Shown piece after piece: positions 11,570-22,105 of a stretch of 64,000 bases of DNA (its first letter is position 1; the number at the start of each line of letters is the position of its first letter). This DNA is from Stromatinia cepivora (taxonomy: Eukaryota; Ascomycota; Leotiomycetes; Helotiales; Sclerotiniaceae): positions 1,426,001 through 1,490,000 of the forward strand of contig RCTD01000009.1 of the NCBI GenBank assembly GCA_014898415.1, in the 5' to 3' direction. The notes beneath the pieces are model-generated. The model was not told the origin of the DNA and did not search any database. It worked only from the letters and a program-made list of their open reading frames with translations. A program made the translations under genes and the position numbers.

Positions 11570-12543
11570 GATTTTATCCTTCAATCTTACCCTTTATTCT
11601 CCAACATCGAGACCAAATGAATAATAGAATGAATAAACAAACAAACAAATAAAGAGAAAAAAAAAACCCCCCAATTCTTAGCTATTACCTACTTACTTAC
11701 TCACCCACTTACTCAAATCCATCATTCCCGATTTTTCAACATAAGAACATACTCGACTCGACTTTCAAGTCTCGAGTTGGAAGTAAATAAATAAAAATAA
11801 ACATGAATATAAGAATACATTTATATTATATATATAAGAAAGATATCCCTAATCAACGCGATATCTACCACTGATTGCTATTTGATATTGATATGGAAAT
11901 TGATAATTAATCATAATCATCATCATCAATAAACTATTCAATCTACTCAGTCAGTCTGATCATTCATCTAATATTTAATATTTAATATTTAATACTGCTA
12001 GATAGGTAGTCTCACAATTGCACTCTCTCTTTTCTTCTCTTTTCTTCTCCTCTCTTCAAATACATGGGCTATACCATATCCATACCCATATTCATACTCA
12101 TAACGCCATCCAATCCTGTGCAAAATCCAAACGTCAAAATCCAAAACTTCAAAGCTCAAAGTTCCCTCCATCATCCACCAAAAGAATTCCTTTATGCACT
12201 TCCTACTTTCTACTCTCTACCATATAACTTCAAACCAGGAACCCCCTCGCTCAAAATAAACCACATCCATCCCATCCCATCCCATCCCATCCACCGCAAA
12301 CAGCCACTCCATACAACCACCAACAAAGAACATTATCCCTCCCTCTTTCTCTCTCTCTCTCTTTCTCTCATCTCCCAACTCGCCAACAAGTCCTCCTTTA
12401 TCCTCCCCCAAACCTCAATGCCTCCACCACCAAAGTCCCAACCCCTCAAGACAACCAACCCTCGACCTTCCCTCCAAGAAAGAAAAACAATAACCCCCAC
12501 CCCCTTGATTCCCCTTACAAAGAAAAAAAAAAAACAATCTTAT

Positions 12544-12850
12544 AACTCGCGCGCTCCATCACTCGCGCCATCACATTTGACTTTCATACCCCATCTCGCA
12601 AGAGAAAGTAAGCTCAGCGCATATTGAAGAGTAACGTCGAGCACAGATCGGCTATCCATCCATCCATCGCACCAGTTCGCCAACTCGCACGCTCCGTCAC
12701 TCGCGCTATCAAAAGATTTGAATTTCGTTCCCATCTCACAAATAAGCTCGGCGCATGTTGAAGTGCAAAGTGCAAAGTGCAAAGTTAGGCACAGATCGGC
12801 TATCAATCCAGCCATCCATCGCACCTGTTCGCCAACTCGCGCGAAGTAAA
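12544..12850. repeat. Two-copy imperfect tandem repeat (unit about 140-150 bp)
   Basis: Copy 1 (about 12544-12681) and copy 2 (about 12682-12833) both run AACTCGC.CGCTCC, TCACTCGCGC, ATCTC, AAGCTC.GCGCAT, then GCACAGATCGGCTATC and CATCCATCGCACC.GTTCGCC. A third copy starts (AACTCGCGCGA) and stops. Copy 2 also has an internal triplication of GTGCAAA. The repeat sits about 130 bp upstream of the 1052-codon ORF, so it lies in its promoter or 5' UTR. Confidence 0.75.
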
Positions 12851-12982
12851 CGAGTAATCCCATTGGCTATATAACAAATCTAATTATCGATCCAATTACC
12901 TCATCCATCCAATCACCTCATCCATCCAATTACCTCATCCATCCAACCAACCCCTCACTCTACTCGCCTAAGCACCTCCACC

Positions 12983-15900
12983 ATGTCCTGGGACCCCGCA
13001 TCGATAGGTCTAGCCCGCAATCGACGGGGCATCGTCCCACCAGCCGCGGATCCGCCCCCCCAAAGACCCCTCAGCGGACTGGGCACTCTAACCCCTAACC
13101 CGCGTCAAGAACCCGATTATCGGGCTGAACCACCCGGACCCATGTTTACTCCCTTCCTAGGCTGGGAGGGGGGACAACCGCCTTGGTCTCTGGATGAGAT
13201 TACCAATACCACAGCTCTGTGGGATCATGGAGCTGCTAATTATAATCAGCTAGATGAGGGGCCTTATGTAAGTCCGTATGTGAATATACCTGATCAGGAG
13301 CGGGTGGTGGAGGCGGAGGTTGATCCATGGGATATTTTTGGAGGGATAGATGCGTTAGCGCCTGTGGTGCAGAGACCAGATACACCAGAACGGGCAATGC
13401 ATTGGCAGGGACCACAGCCGACGGCGATACCATTGGGACAACAGTTTGAGAGTGAGGCTAGGGATTGGAGGGGAGGAAATCCGCCTACTGTTCAGGAACA
13501 GAGGGGGAGACCAAAGCCAGTTCCTAGGGACTTGGTGTTGCCTAGTCCAGCTTATGGACCTCCTAGTGATGTCTATGTGCGACCGCAACCACCTACTACT
13601 CTTGTTGGTATGCATGGGCCGCGGCGAGAACCTGCTGCTGGTGGTATGCGTGGGGGGCAACCACTCAGGGCTGAGGATATGTATGCGCCACTTCGAGAGC
13701 GCGAGCGATGGCAAACACAACAATACAATCAACCACAACAGTATGATCAATCGCAACAATGGGGACCACAACAATATAGCCCAGAACATGTAGAGTATGC
13801 ATATCGAAATTTACATTTCCCTCGAGCTCCCAAGGGGCCAACGTATCAGCAACTATATTATCCGCAACCGGGTGGAGTGCTCGGACGTACTGTATGGGAA
13901 GAGCAAAATCTTATACGTCCACCAGGACCACTTAGTTGGAAAGATACACGAGGATATGCTCTAGGACCCGAAGGAGGATTCGACCCCAACATTGTTGAAC
14001 AGCTTGAAAATGGTGAATTTTCCCCGTATGTCATAGCACTAGCTTCGAATATTGAAGCTATTGATGAAGGACCAAGAAAGGCTGGTGAATCAATGACTGC
14101 TTGGAGAGCCCGAGTAGTGACTACGAGGAAAGCCATTGGGATAGAAGCAAGCGAACTTCGAGCCCGACCATATTCTTTTCCTTCCACAGCAAAAAAAATA
14201 GGTGATACACCGGAACAACTTAAAGCTAGGCTGTCAGCTCGACGAAGAGTAAAAGCACAATGGGAAAAAGATAAGGAAGTCCATAAGAACAAAATGGATC
14301 ATACACATAAAAATTTCGATCCAGAGTATGCAACACAATATCGAGCCGAGAAAGCCGCTAGGCAATGGGAAAATGCAAAAAGTAGAAAAACTGCATTGTT
14401 AATTGCTAGACGTATTGCGGAAAGGGATAATCTACCAAGGCCTACAACACCCGAACTTCCAGAGGACAGTAGTGATGAGGATCTTCCCGCAATGCCGCCC
14501 AGAAATCGATCAGGTGTCAGCGGAGGTTATGGACCTGTACCGAAGCGTTGTTTATATTGTAAGCATATGAGAAAGCCATGTACTTTAGTTACAAGATCCC
14601 CTCGACCTTGTGAGCGCTGTAAAGCACGTGGGATAGTTTGTGAGGTTACTCGAGATCTCGAAGATGCAAAATCGACAAAGCCTGTCTGGAAATTGGTACC
14701 AAAGGGGCCAGCAGCTCCTAGTGATGACAACGACGAGGAAGAGGAAGACGAAGAAGACGAAGAACCAATTACTGCACAAGAAAAGGCAAGCTTATCCAGA
14801 AAGAAAAGGGCCACGTTCAACCAAGGATCAAGAAGAAGGAATTCTCCGAGACAAGAGCGTAGATCTGCAAGCCCCAGTGTGGATAGTCTGCCCAGTAAAC
14901 AATGTGAGCCTTGTAAAGATCAGTCGAGGCCTTGCGATGGCGAACTACCATGCGGAACTTGCAGACTCAATGGTACAGTAGACATGTGCAGTGCGGTCTC
15001 TTATTTTTCGAAATATAGGCAACGCGACTATCGAGAAGGAGGAGGGGCCTTACCGCATGCGGATGATGAAAGGGCCTTGAATCCTGATATTGATGTTGAA
15101 TGGGATAGGTTGGCTGCGACATTTGGAGAAGCAGATGCGGCGGTCAAAAATATGGATCTCGGCCCGATGATGAATCACAGCTCACATGTGATAATGGAAT
15201 CAATGGAGGCTGGGCATCAAAATAACTTTTTCTTGGAGCATGCCATAAACGATCATCCAGCTATGCAACCATATCAACCAAATCCGGACGGGCCGTCATA
15301 TAATCGTGTGGCGACAGTTGTGGAACCCGACGCATCTTATAACAGTCTTGCGCCTGAGGCCCCTGAATTCTTAGCTGAACCATTTGGCGATGTGGCACAT
15401 TATGCAGCCATGACCTTTGGAGGAGAAGGAATCGATTTCGGATCTGCTCCTGAGGTAGAACCTCACAATAGCGTCGAAAGACCAGATTACCCAGATGCTG
15501 GTCTGGAAGGTGTTCTGGAAGGAGTAGAAGAACGACGATTCGGATCAGAGGTGATAGCCACACTAAGACGCGATCAAGATCCAGATTCAGATCCAGATCC
15601 ATCACTTAAGGGAATGCCTCTATCTGACTATAGACGAGAGTGGAAACAAGATTTGAAAGGCATCCTCAAGAACAAAAATTGTGATGAATTAATTGGAGTC
15701 GATATCTGCTTCAAAGCTCCAGCAAAACATTGCGATTACCTTCAACACGGTATCGAAGGTGGTGATTGGCATACTTGTGTTCTTTGCCACACAGATCAGA
15801 ATCTTCGAGTCACTGATGCACAACAAACTCTTATTGAATATACCAAGTTATATTACTGTAACGAATGTGTATCAGAACAGAAACCACGAACAAGAAGTTC

Positions 15901-16141
15901 ACAAGCAAATGCGGGATTCAGGAAAGGGTATTGTACCTGCACGTCTCAAATGAGAAAGTCATGGTTATGCAATTCACATCGTGATGAAGCTATGAGCGAT
16001 GTAAGGGAAAGAGCTCTTGCTGTGAAGAACTGGATGACGAGAAGGAGTATCTTGAAGTGTAATGGGTGTGATACTAGAGATCTTGGTGAAAGGACGGAGA
16101 TGTGGGCATGTTCGTCATGTAAAGACGTTGTATATGCTTAG
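12983..16141 (+). CDS. Large intronless protein with two tandem Zn2Cys6-type clusters and a Cys-rich C-terminus
   Basis: 1052 aa in one exon; the start lies in a good fungal context (CACCATGT). Residues 1-330 are Pro/Gln-rich and probably disordered. Cluster 1 has Cys at 523, 526, 533, 543, 546 and 553 (CX2CX6CX9CX2CX6C), the canonical fungal zinc binuclear pattern, with basic residues between. An acidic run follows (residues about 576-590). Cluster 2 has Cys at 641, 644, 651, 657, 660 and 669 (CX2CX6CX5CX2CX8C). The last ~140 residues carry further CxxC and CxC pairs (VLCHTD, YYCNECV, YCTC, KCNGCD, CSSC) that may bind zinc. No fungal-specific transcription factor domain is visible. DNA binding is inferred from cluster 1; the function is otherwise unknown. 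Wider spacing and poor basic content make cluster 2 less certain as a DNA binder. Confidence 0.85.
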   Translation: MSWDPASIGLARNRRGIVPPAADPPPQRPLSGLGTLTPNPRQEPDYRAEPPGPMFTPFLGWEGGQPPWSLDEITNTTALWDHGAANYNQLDEGPYVSPYVNIPDQERVVEAEVDPWDIFGGIDALAPVVQRPDTPERAMHWQGPQPTAIPLGQQFESEARDWRGGNPPTVQEQRGRPKPVPRDLVLPSPAYGPPSDVYVRPQPPTTLVGMHGPRREPAAGGMRGGQPLRAEDMYAPLRERERWQTQQYNQPQQYDQSQQWGPQQYSPEHVEYAYRNLHFPRAPKGPTYQQLYYPQPGGVLGRTVWEEQNLIRPPGPLSWKDTRGYALGPEGGFDPNIVEQLENGEFSPYVIALASNIEAIDEGPRKAGESMTAWRARVVTTRKAIGIEASELRARPYSFPSTAKKIGDTPEQLKARLSARRRVKAQWEKDKEVHKNKMDHTHKNFDPEYATQYRAEKAARQWENAKSRKTALLIARRIAERDNLPRPTTPELPEDSSDEDLPAMPPRNRSGVSGGYGPVPKRCLYCKHMRKPCTLVTRSPRPCERCKARGIVCEVTRDLEDAKSTKPVWKLVPKGPAAPSDDNDEEEEDEEDEEPITAQEKASLSRKKRATFNQGSRRRNSPRQERRSASPSVDSLPSKQCEPCKDQSRPCDGELPCGTCRLNGTVDMCSAVSYFSKYRQRDYREGGGALPHADDERALNPDIDVEWDRLAATFGEADAAVKNMDLGPMMNHSSHVIMESMEAGHQNNFFLEHAINDHPAMQPYQPNPDGPSYNRVATVVEPDASYNSLAPEAPEFLAEPFGDVAHYAAMTFGGEGIDFGSAPEVEPHNSVERPDYPDAGLEGVLEGVEERRFGSEVIATLRRDQDPDSDPDPSLKGMPLSDYRREWKQDLKGILKNKNCDELIGVDICFKAPAKHCDYLQHGIEGGDWHTCVLCHTDQNLRVTDAQQTLIEYTKLYYCNECVSEQKPRTRSSQANAGFRKGYCTCTSQMRKSWLCNSHRDEAMSDVRERALAVKNWMTRRSILKCNGCDTRDLGERTEMWACSSCKDVVYA

Positions 16142-16414
16142 ATATACATACTCATTCAAAGTTTATACTGGAGTGAGAGGTAAAATCAGCAACAATTTGA
16201 ATGTTTAATCCATACGGTACTCGTATACAAAACTATTTGTGTAATGAATATGATTTGAAGAATTGAAAGTAGAGTATATGCATAAATCCACACAACCGCT
16301 TCAAACCCCACACACCAAAGTAAAAAATAAAAATAATCAACAAATTAACTTCTCACTCTACACGGTACAGACTTGGCGCGCTAAAGATCCCATCTAAGAA
16401 ATTGCTCATGCCTT

Positions 16415-16465
16415 ACACTCACTCACTCACTCACTCACTCACCCACTCACTCACCCACTCACTCC
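16415..16465. repeat. ACTC microsatellite
   Basis: Tandem ACTC with three ACCC interruptions, about 12 copies. Confidence 0.9.
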
Positions 16466-16551
16466 AGGAACCACACCCTCCTCATTCACTATTTATTATT
16501 CTCCCATTGAAGAACTGATTTCTTGTTCAGTAGATTCTTCAAGGTTTTTTC

Positions 16552-16590
16552 ATGGGGGCAAGCTTTCAAACCCCCATAGCTCGCTGCGCT
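16552..16590. repeat. Dispersed G/C-hairpin repeat, copy 2
   Basis: ATGGGGGCAAGC then AAACCCCC and TAGCTCGCTGCGCTCGA. It matches the copy near 9653 except for C-to-T type changes in the palindrome arm and A/G changes in the tail. Confidence 0.6.
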
Positions 16591-17264
16591 CGAAGCTTCC
16601 CATGTACTCAATATTAAAACCCCAAATGTTCATAGAATTTTCACCCATTGCTTCCAATACACTCACTTCTAATATACACTCATCATAATACACACACACT
16701 TACAAAACATACACACAGACACACAAACACATCCCCGTAGCATTTAAAAAGGAGTATCATTATGAAAAAAAAAGGCCGAACTTAGAATATCTCTCTCTCC
16801 TCTCCTCACCACTCCTCTCTCCCCCACCTTTTACCTTCCACCTCTCACTATTCTCTCATGCCATTCAAACCTCAAGCATACAATTCTCCACCCACGCATA
16901 ACCTCCACAACCACCCGCCATCAATCTATCCACCCTTCCTCAATCTTCGTATACAACGAAGAGCCACTCCAGCGCTCAGCCGATATGTATAGCAGCAGCA
17001 GCAGTAGCAGCAGATATGCCCCAAAATTACTATCATCTTATTTGTAAAAACCCACCCATCCATCCATCAATATCCATTGTATCCTCAAAGATCCACTCGA
17101 ACGTACGTCGGTCCATCCATCCAGCCATCCATCCCCTTTTAGAAATTTCTTTGGTATCTTCCCTTTGCAAATATGAAAATATCTCGTCCCCATAATACAC
17201 GCCCAACTTCCACCAAACCTATATCTATAAACCCTCTCCCCTCCTGACCCATCGCAATGACCCC

Positions 17265-18186
17265 TTACATGAGAATACAACAACATCCACCTTCCTTCTC
17301 ACCCTCACTAACTTCCATCTTTCCTTGGGGGCCACCGTTATTCGCACCGCTAGCACCACCAGCTGTGTAACCGGCCATTTCCTTATTGTAACGTCTGATT
17401 TCACGGACGATATCATAGAAAGCATTATCGACATTAATTCTCGATTTCGCCGATGTCTCGATGAATTTGCATCCGAAATCATCTGCTAATTGTTGACCCT
17501 CTGTTCCATGAATTGATTAGTACAAATTCTTTATTCTTCATGCTGTGACCTGCGACGTCGGACCCCAAATTATAATTCTCTATTTGATGAATGAAAGAAC
17601 ATACCTTGTTTTGAAACTTGTCTTTCGCCCTCCAAATCACACTTGTTACCGACAACGATAATGGGGAAATAATCCTTATCCTTAACCCTCAAAATTTGTT
17701 GTTGAAATGTCATGATTTCCTCGAAACTTTGTCTGCTGGTAATACTGTAAACCAATAAGAAACCTTCTCCCGTACGCATATATTGTTCTCTCATGGCAGA
17801 GTATTCTTCTTGTCCAGCGGTATCGAGTACATCCAGTAAAGCGACTTCTTCATCGATCACACATTGCTTACGATAGGAATCTGAATTGATAGAAAAAAGA
17901 ACATGTTAGTCAAGCCACGCGATGATAAGATTAAAAAAGATGAGAGACGAAGAAATAGGATTCTTACCTTCAATAGTAGGATCATATTCATCGACGAAAT
18001 GACTTTGAATCAATTGAATTGTCAAACAAGATTTTCCAACGCCTCCACCACCTACTACCACCAGCTTATATTCTCTCAAAAACTATACAAAGAAGCGCAA
18101 GTTAGTCAATTGATTCTAGAATCATCAACCTGTATTGTAGAGGATAAGAAATGAAATAGAAGGTGGATGCTTACCTTTGAAGCCAT
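17265..18186 (-). CDS. ras1: Ras GTPase, RasA/Ras1 type
   Basis: Four exons: 18186-18175 (12 nt), 18082-17968, 17880-17605 and 17500-17265; 212 aa. All GTPase motifs are present: P-loop GGGGVGKS near residue 15, effector loop YDPTIEDSY, switch [17 protein letters not shown] and ETSAK. The tail ends GGCCCILM: a CaaX box (CILM) for farnesylation preceded by two Cys suitable for palmitoylation, so it acts at membranes. Orthologues signal to cAMP and MAPK pathways controlling polarity, growth and, in plant pathogens, virulence. The effector region, NKCD and SAK motifs are intact. The 5' flank carries a run of GGTNGAAA repeats. Confidence 0.97.
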
Positions 18187-21100
18187 CTTTAATGATTAAT
18201 ATTGAATTTATGCAGTTATCCTTCACTTATGTCCCCTTAAAAAAAAGCTTCGAATGCTTATCGATGTCGAAAAACGTAAAGTAAAAGTTTAGGTATTGAA
18301 ATATAGATTGCGCGACAAGGTGTCGTCCCTGTAAGAAGATGGTTGGTTATTTTGGAGGTAAGGTAATGTTGATAAGAAATTCGATAGAAATCGGTTCGTT
18401 TGTAAAGTAGGATGATGAATCTTAGGTAAGAGAAAATATAACCCAAGAATTAATCCTTTTGTGTAGTTGTAAAAGTTATCGATTATCGAAGTTATCAAGG
18501 TTGAAAGGTCGAAAGGTCGAAAGGTGGAAAGGTGGAAAGGTGGAAAGGTGGAAAAGGTTAAAGGTTGAAGGTTGAAGGTTGAAAAAGTGAAACGACAAAT
18601 TGATATTTTGCTGAATTTGGAGAAATTGATAAAAAAAAAAAAAAAAAATTAAACCGACGACGGAACGGAAGATAATTGGAAATTTGTACAGATCCGTTAT
18701 TGAATTTGGTAACAGGTGAAAGTACAGGCGAATTTTAGGAGTGAATGAATGGAAATAATTTCTCTTCCTTTCCTCTCCTTATTTTTCAAATTTCGTTTCC
18801 CTCTTTTCTCTCTCTCTTCTCCCTTCTCTCTTCTCTTCTCTTCACTCAATGTTTATCTCCTTTTCCACTTTCTTCAGATCAGACCAGTCTGAATTTCAGT
18901 GAGTTAAAAAGTTGATGATTGAAATGATTGTGTCTTTTTAGATAAGACACGAATATTGTATACGAAAAAGAATGTTGATGTTAGATGTGAAGGTTTAGAT
19001 GAGGTGAGATGATCGCTCGGACAAAGAAACCTTGATCCTTTCTTCTGATTCTCTTAAAATAAGATTTGTGCACAGAAGAGGATTGTGCTTTTTTTTGCTT
19101 CCTTTCCCACGGATAATTGATATGAAGATTGAAATAAGGTGAAGGTAAAGTAAATGTAATGTAAGGAATGAGATGATTTTGAGTGTAGGATTTGAGTGAG
19201 TAGGTAGGTAGTATGATAGATTCTACTTTCACGGGGATGACTAGTAAGTACAAGTTACAAGTTTGAACTGAACAAATAATATGTTTAGAACCTACGAGTA
19301 TAGAAGGAGGTAGGGGGTTGAATTCGTAGAATCGGTGATTAAAATTTTTAGATAGGTAAGGGTATAAGATAAGTATGGGGTATTGATTAGAAAGGGAAGT
19401 GAAGTTGAAGTGAAGCTGTAAAAAGGTATGAAGTGAAGTTCAGATTCCGATTCAGATTCAGGTTACAAGCTTAATGCAAGTAGTAAATAAGATGCAGGAG
19501 TAAGTACTAATAAGAATGGGGCAAAGATGGACAGACTAATAGAGAAAAAGGCTCCAACTATTCGATATGAGAGCTTGTAAGTAAAAGTATAACTGGGGCC
19601 GGGGAGGACTAAAGGAAAAGAGAAGTCCATCAACTTGCATAACCGAAATCGTAAATGGAGATGAAGAGCACCGGTTCATCAAGTGAGAATGCTTACCGGT
19701 TACTTTGAAAGTGGATATTGTTTGATATGGCTGATGATATGATATGATATGTCGGATTAAATAATCCAAATTGAGAAATAATAAATGAATTGGAAATAGG
19801 TATTTACTCCGTTGTTGTATTGATACGTTATTGTCATTCCCACATGAATATATTAATACTTGGCTCGATATATTTTTAGGGATTCCTGAAAGATACATTT
19901 CAGCTTCTCCATACAATAATAATCATCATCATCGAATTCAAAGCACCAACATATATCTAATCCACTCATCAACATCATCATTATATCAAATTTACCAACA
20001 TCTGACATCACCCCTCAAACCAAAAACCCAATTCCAATTTCCATCCCAAAATCCAATCCATTCCCCATTCACACCCGGTGTAAAAACCCATCATCGTAGC
20101 ACCACTTCCACCGCTTACCTAACATAACCCCATCCAGACCCGGTCAGCAAAAAAGGCGGTCGGTGGCTGAAATCCCACGAGGTGAAAAGCACCACAGTGT
20201 CACAGTGATCAACACCACAAGTTATCCCGCATCCACAATTAGCACCATGCGCACGCAATTCCACCGTGAGGTGATAAGGTGAGACCTGCGCCGCAACGTG
20301 GGACTTTTTAGTTCAAATCTCCATCTGAGAGTCCTGTGTGTGGCAAATCTATTTGGTTTGCCTTTGCGCTGTACTCCGTCGGAACTTGTAGAGTTGCTGC
20401 TGAATGACAAAAACGTAGTTACCGTGCCACAATGTGAGTTGCTCCGTGCAAACAACTTTTACCTCTCTCTCTACTACCACAGTACCACCACTAACTCCAT
20501 AAATATTTCCATGAGCACAAACTTCAATACCTACCTACTTAGAACACATCATACATCCACAACACAATCCCATCCACCCATCAATCCACCAAATTTCATT
20601 CTAGAAGCTAACATCAAAGACCAATCGAACAACCAAACATCCAAAAAACCCAATTAACAATCAACAAACGACGTACAAATCACTCCATTAAAAACAAGTG
20701 CAAAAACGCCATAACGAAAACTGAGACATACTCATTTCTATTTAATATTTATTTGAGTAGATACTAGGTATACTATGCTTACAAAGTACCTAGGTATTTT
20801 ATAACGAAATGATATTTTGTGGTCCGGCTCGGTACATTCATTCATTCATTCGTTATTTGATTCTGGTAGATATTGATTGATATAGATATTAAGCATCAAC
20901 CAACCAATTGACGAAAGAGAGATACCTATTGCGAATAGGTAGACTCGATGGTATGAATCAACACATAAGAAATTCTATTTCACGCTTCCAAAACAACACT
21001 TCCAACTGCCATCCATCCATCCATCCCTTCAAAATCCAATCCATTCATCAGACCATACAATAGAGAATACCTACCTAGTAAGAACTTACACAAACCGTCA

Positions 21101-22105
21101 AATACCAAAACGAAAAGAAAGCTTGATCCGAACTCCTCTCCCGAAAGAGAGAAAGAAAGAAAGTTTCTGAAATGAATACTACTCTAATAACTCTATATCT
21201 ACCTAGGTATCTACCTCGGTATCTATTTACCCAGGTACCCAATATGTTTCATCAATCAAATCATCTCCATCATCTCCATATCAAATCAAATCAAATCAAA
21301 TCAAACCCATATCAACCAATTAAATTCCCAAACCCAAATCCAACATCTCATTTTACGACAATATGACTTCCAATCTTCTAGAAGGAATTAATCTCCGATT
21401 TTCATCACTATCACTATCACACATCACATATCCATAATCAATCACACATCACAGCTAATCACAATACTACTCCATACCCCAAGTAATTTCTTCACATCAA
21501 AATCCGATACTTCCGCAATACACTTGTAACTTTTCAAAGTTCCTACCTAGTAATACCTAATCCCCAGTCCCCAATCCCCAAAACCCAATGAACATCCCAA
21601 AATTATTCAAAGCTTTCAGCTCATACAAAAAAAAGTTAGTCTCACAATGATTGACAATTTGACATGCACTGATTTCTAAAACTCTAAGATGAAGTATTCG
21701 CAAAATGATTCACTATAATTTGGATCGATAGAGATTAAAAACGGGCTTATTATCTTTGATAGGAGTAAAAGCCATCAAAGCCAGCCGTTTTTTCCCTCCC
21801 CTGAATTTCGGCGCGGAAGACGCACGGGTAGGATTTTAAACTATTTTATTGTTTATTTTACATTTCTGTTTCTTCTGGGCTCAGGGATTTAAATCTTAAC
21901 GGTGTTAATGCAATCATTTATTTGATTGTTTCTGACAGCGCTTGTGTCGTATCGGTCGGTACCTTACCCAAAAAGTCTTTGGTGGAAATCTTGACGGATG
22001 AGGGGAAGAGGAATTTGAATGGGATCAAAAGATATCCTTCTTATTGAGATGTTCTGGAAATTGTTAGAAAATGTTCAAAAGAATGAGAAAAACTCGGGGA
22101 ATATC
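18187..22105. other. Long intergenic region upstream of ras1
   Basis: 3.9 kb with no gene recognised. The first part is the ras1 promoter and 5' UTR, with GGTNGAAA repeats and a long A run near 18632. About 20130-20470 is noticeably richer in G+C and less repetitive than its surroundings, with short inverted words around CACAGTG. The remainder is AT-leaning with CATC and TCAAA simple repeats. A small open frame at 20298-20657 has no recognisable features. Confidence 0.5.
18499..18590. repeat. GGTNGAAA tandem repeats in ras1 5' flank
   Basis: About seven head-to-tail copies of GGTCGAAA/GGTGGAAA degrade into GGTTGAA copies, some 310-400 bp upstream of the ras1 ATG. Confidence 0.85.

Larger units (their letters stand above)
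9451..12982. other. Long low-complexity intergenic region
   Basis: No gene recognised in 3.5 kb. It contains the G/C-hairpin repeat near 9653, TATC/CCATC-type simple repeats (10495-10620), a pyrimidine-rich strand (about 10826-11110), CATA repeats (11200-11222), CTTTAAT repeats (11529-11569), CCATC repeats and the tandem repeat upstream of the zinc-cluster gene. Open frames here are products of repeats, with Ile/Ser, Pro/Ser or Lys/Glu runs. Confidence 0.6.
16142..17264. other. Intergenic between zinc-cluster gene and ras1 (3' ends converge)
   Basis: Non-coding. It holds an ACTC microsatellite (16415-16465), the second G/C-hairpin repeat (16552-16590), GCA and CATCC simple repeats, and the 3' ends of both flanking genes. 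Confidence 0.6.
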
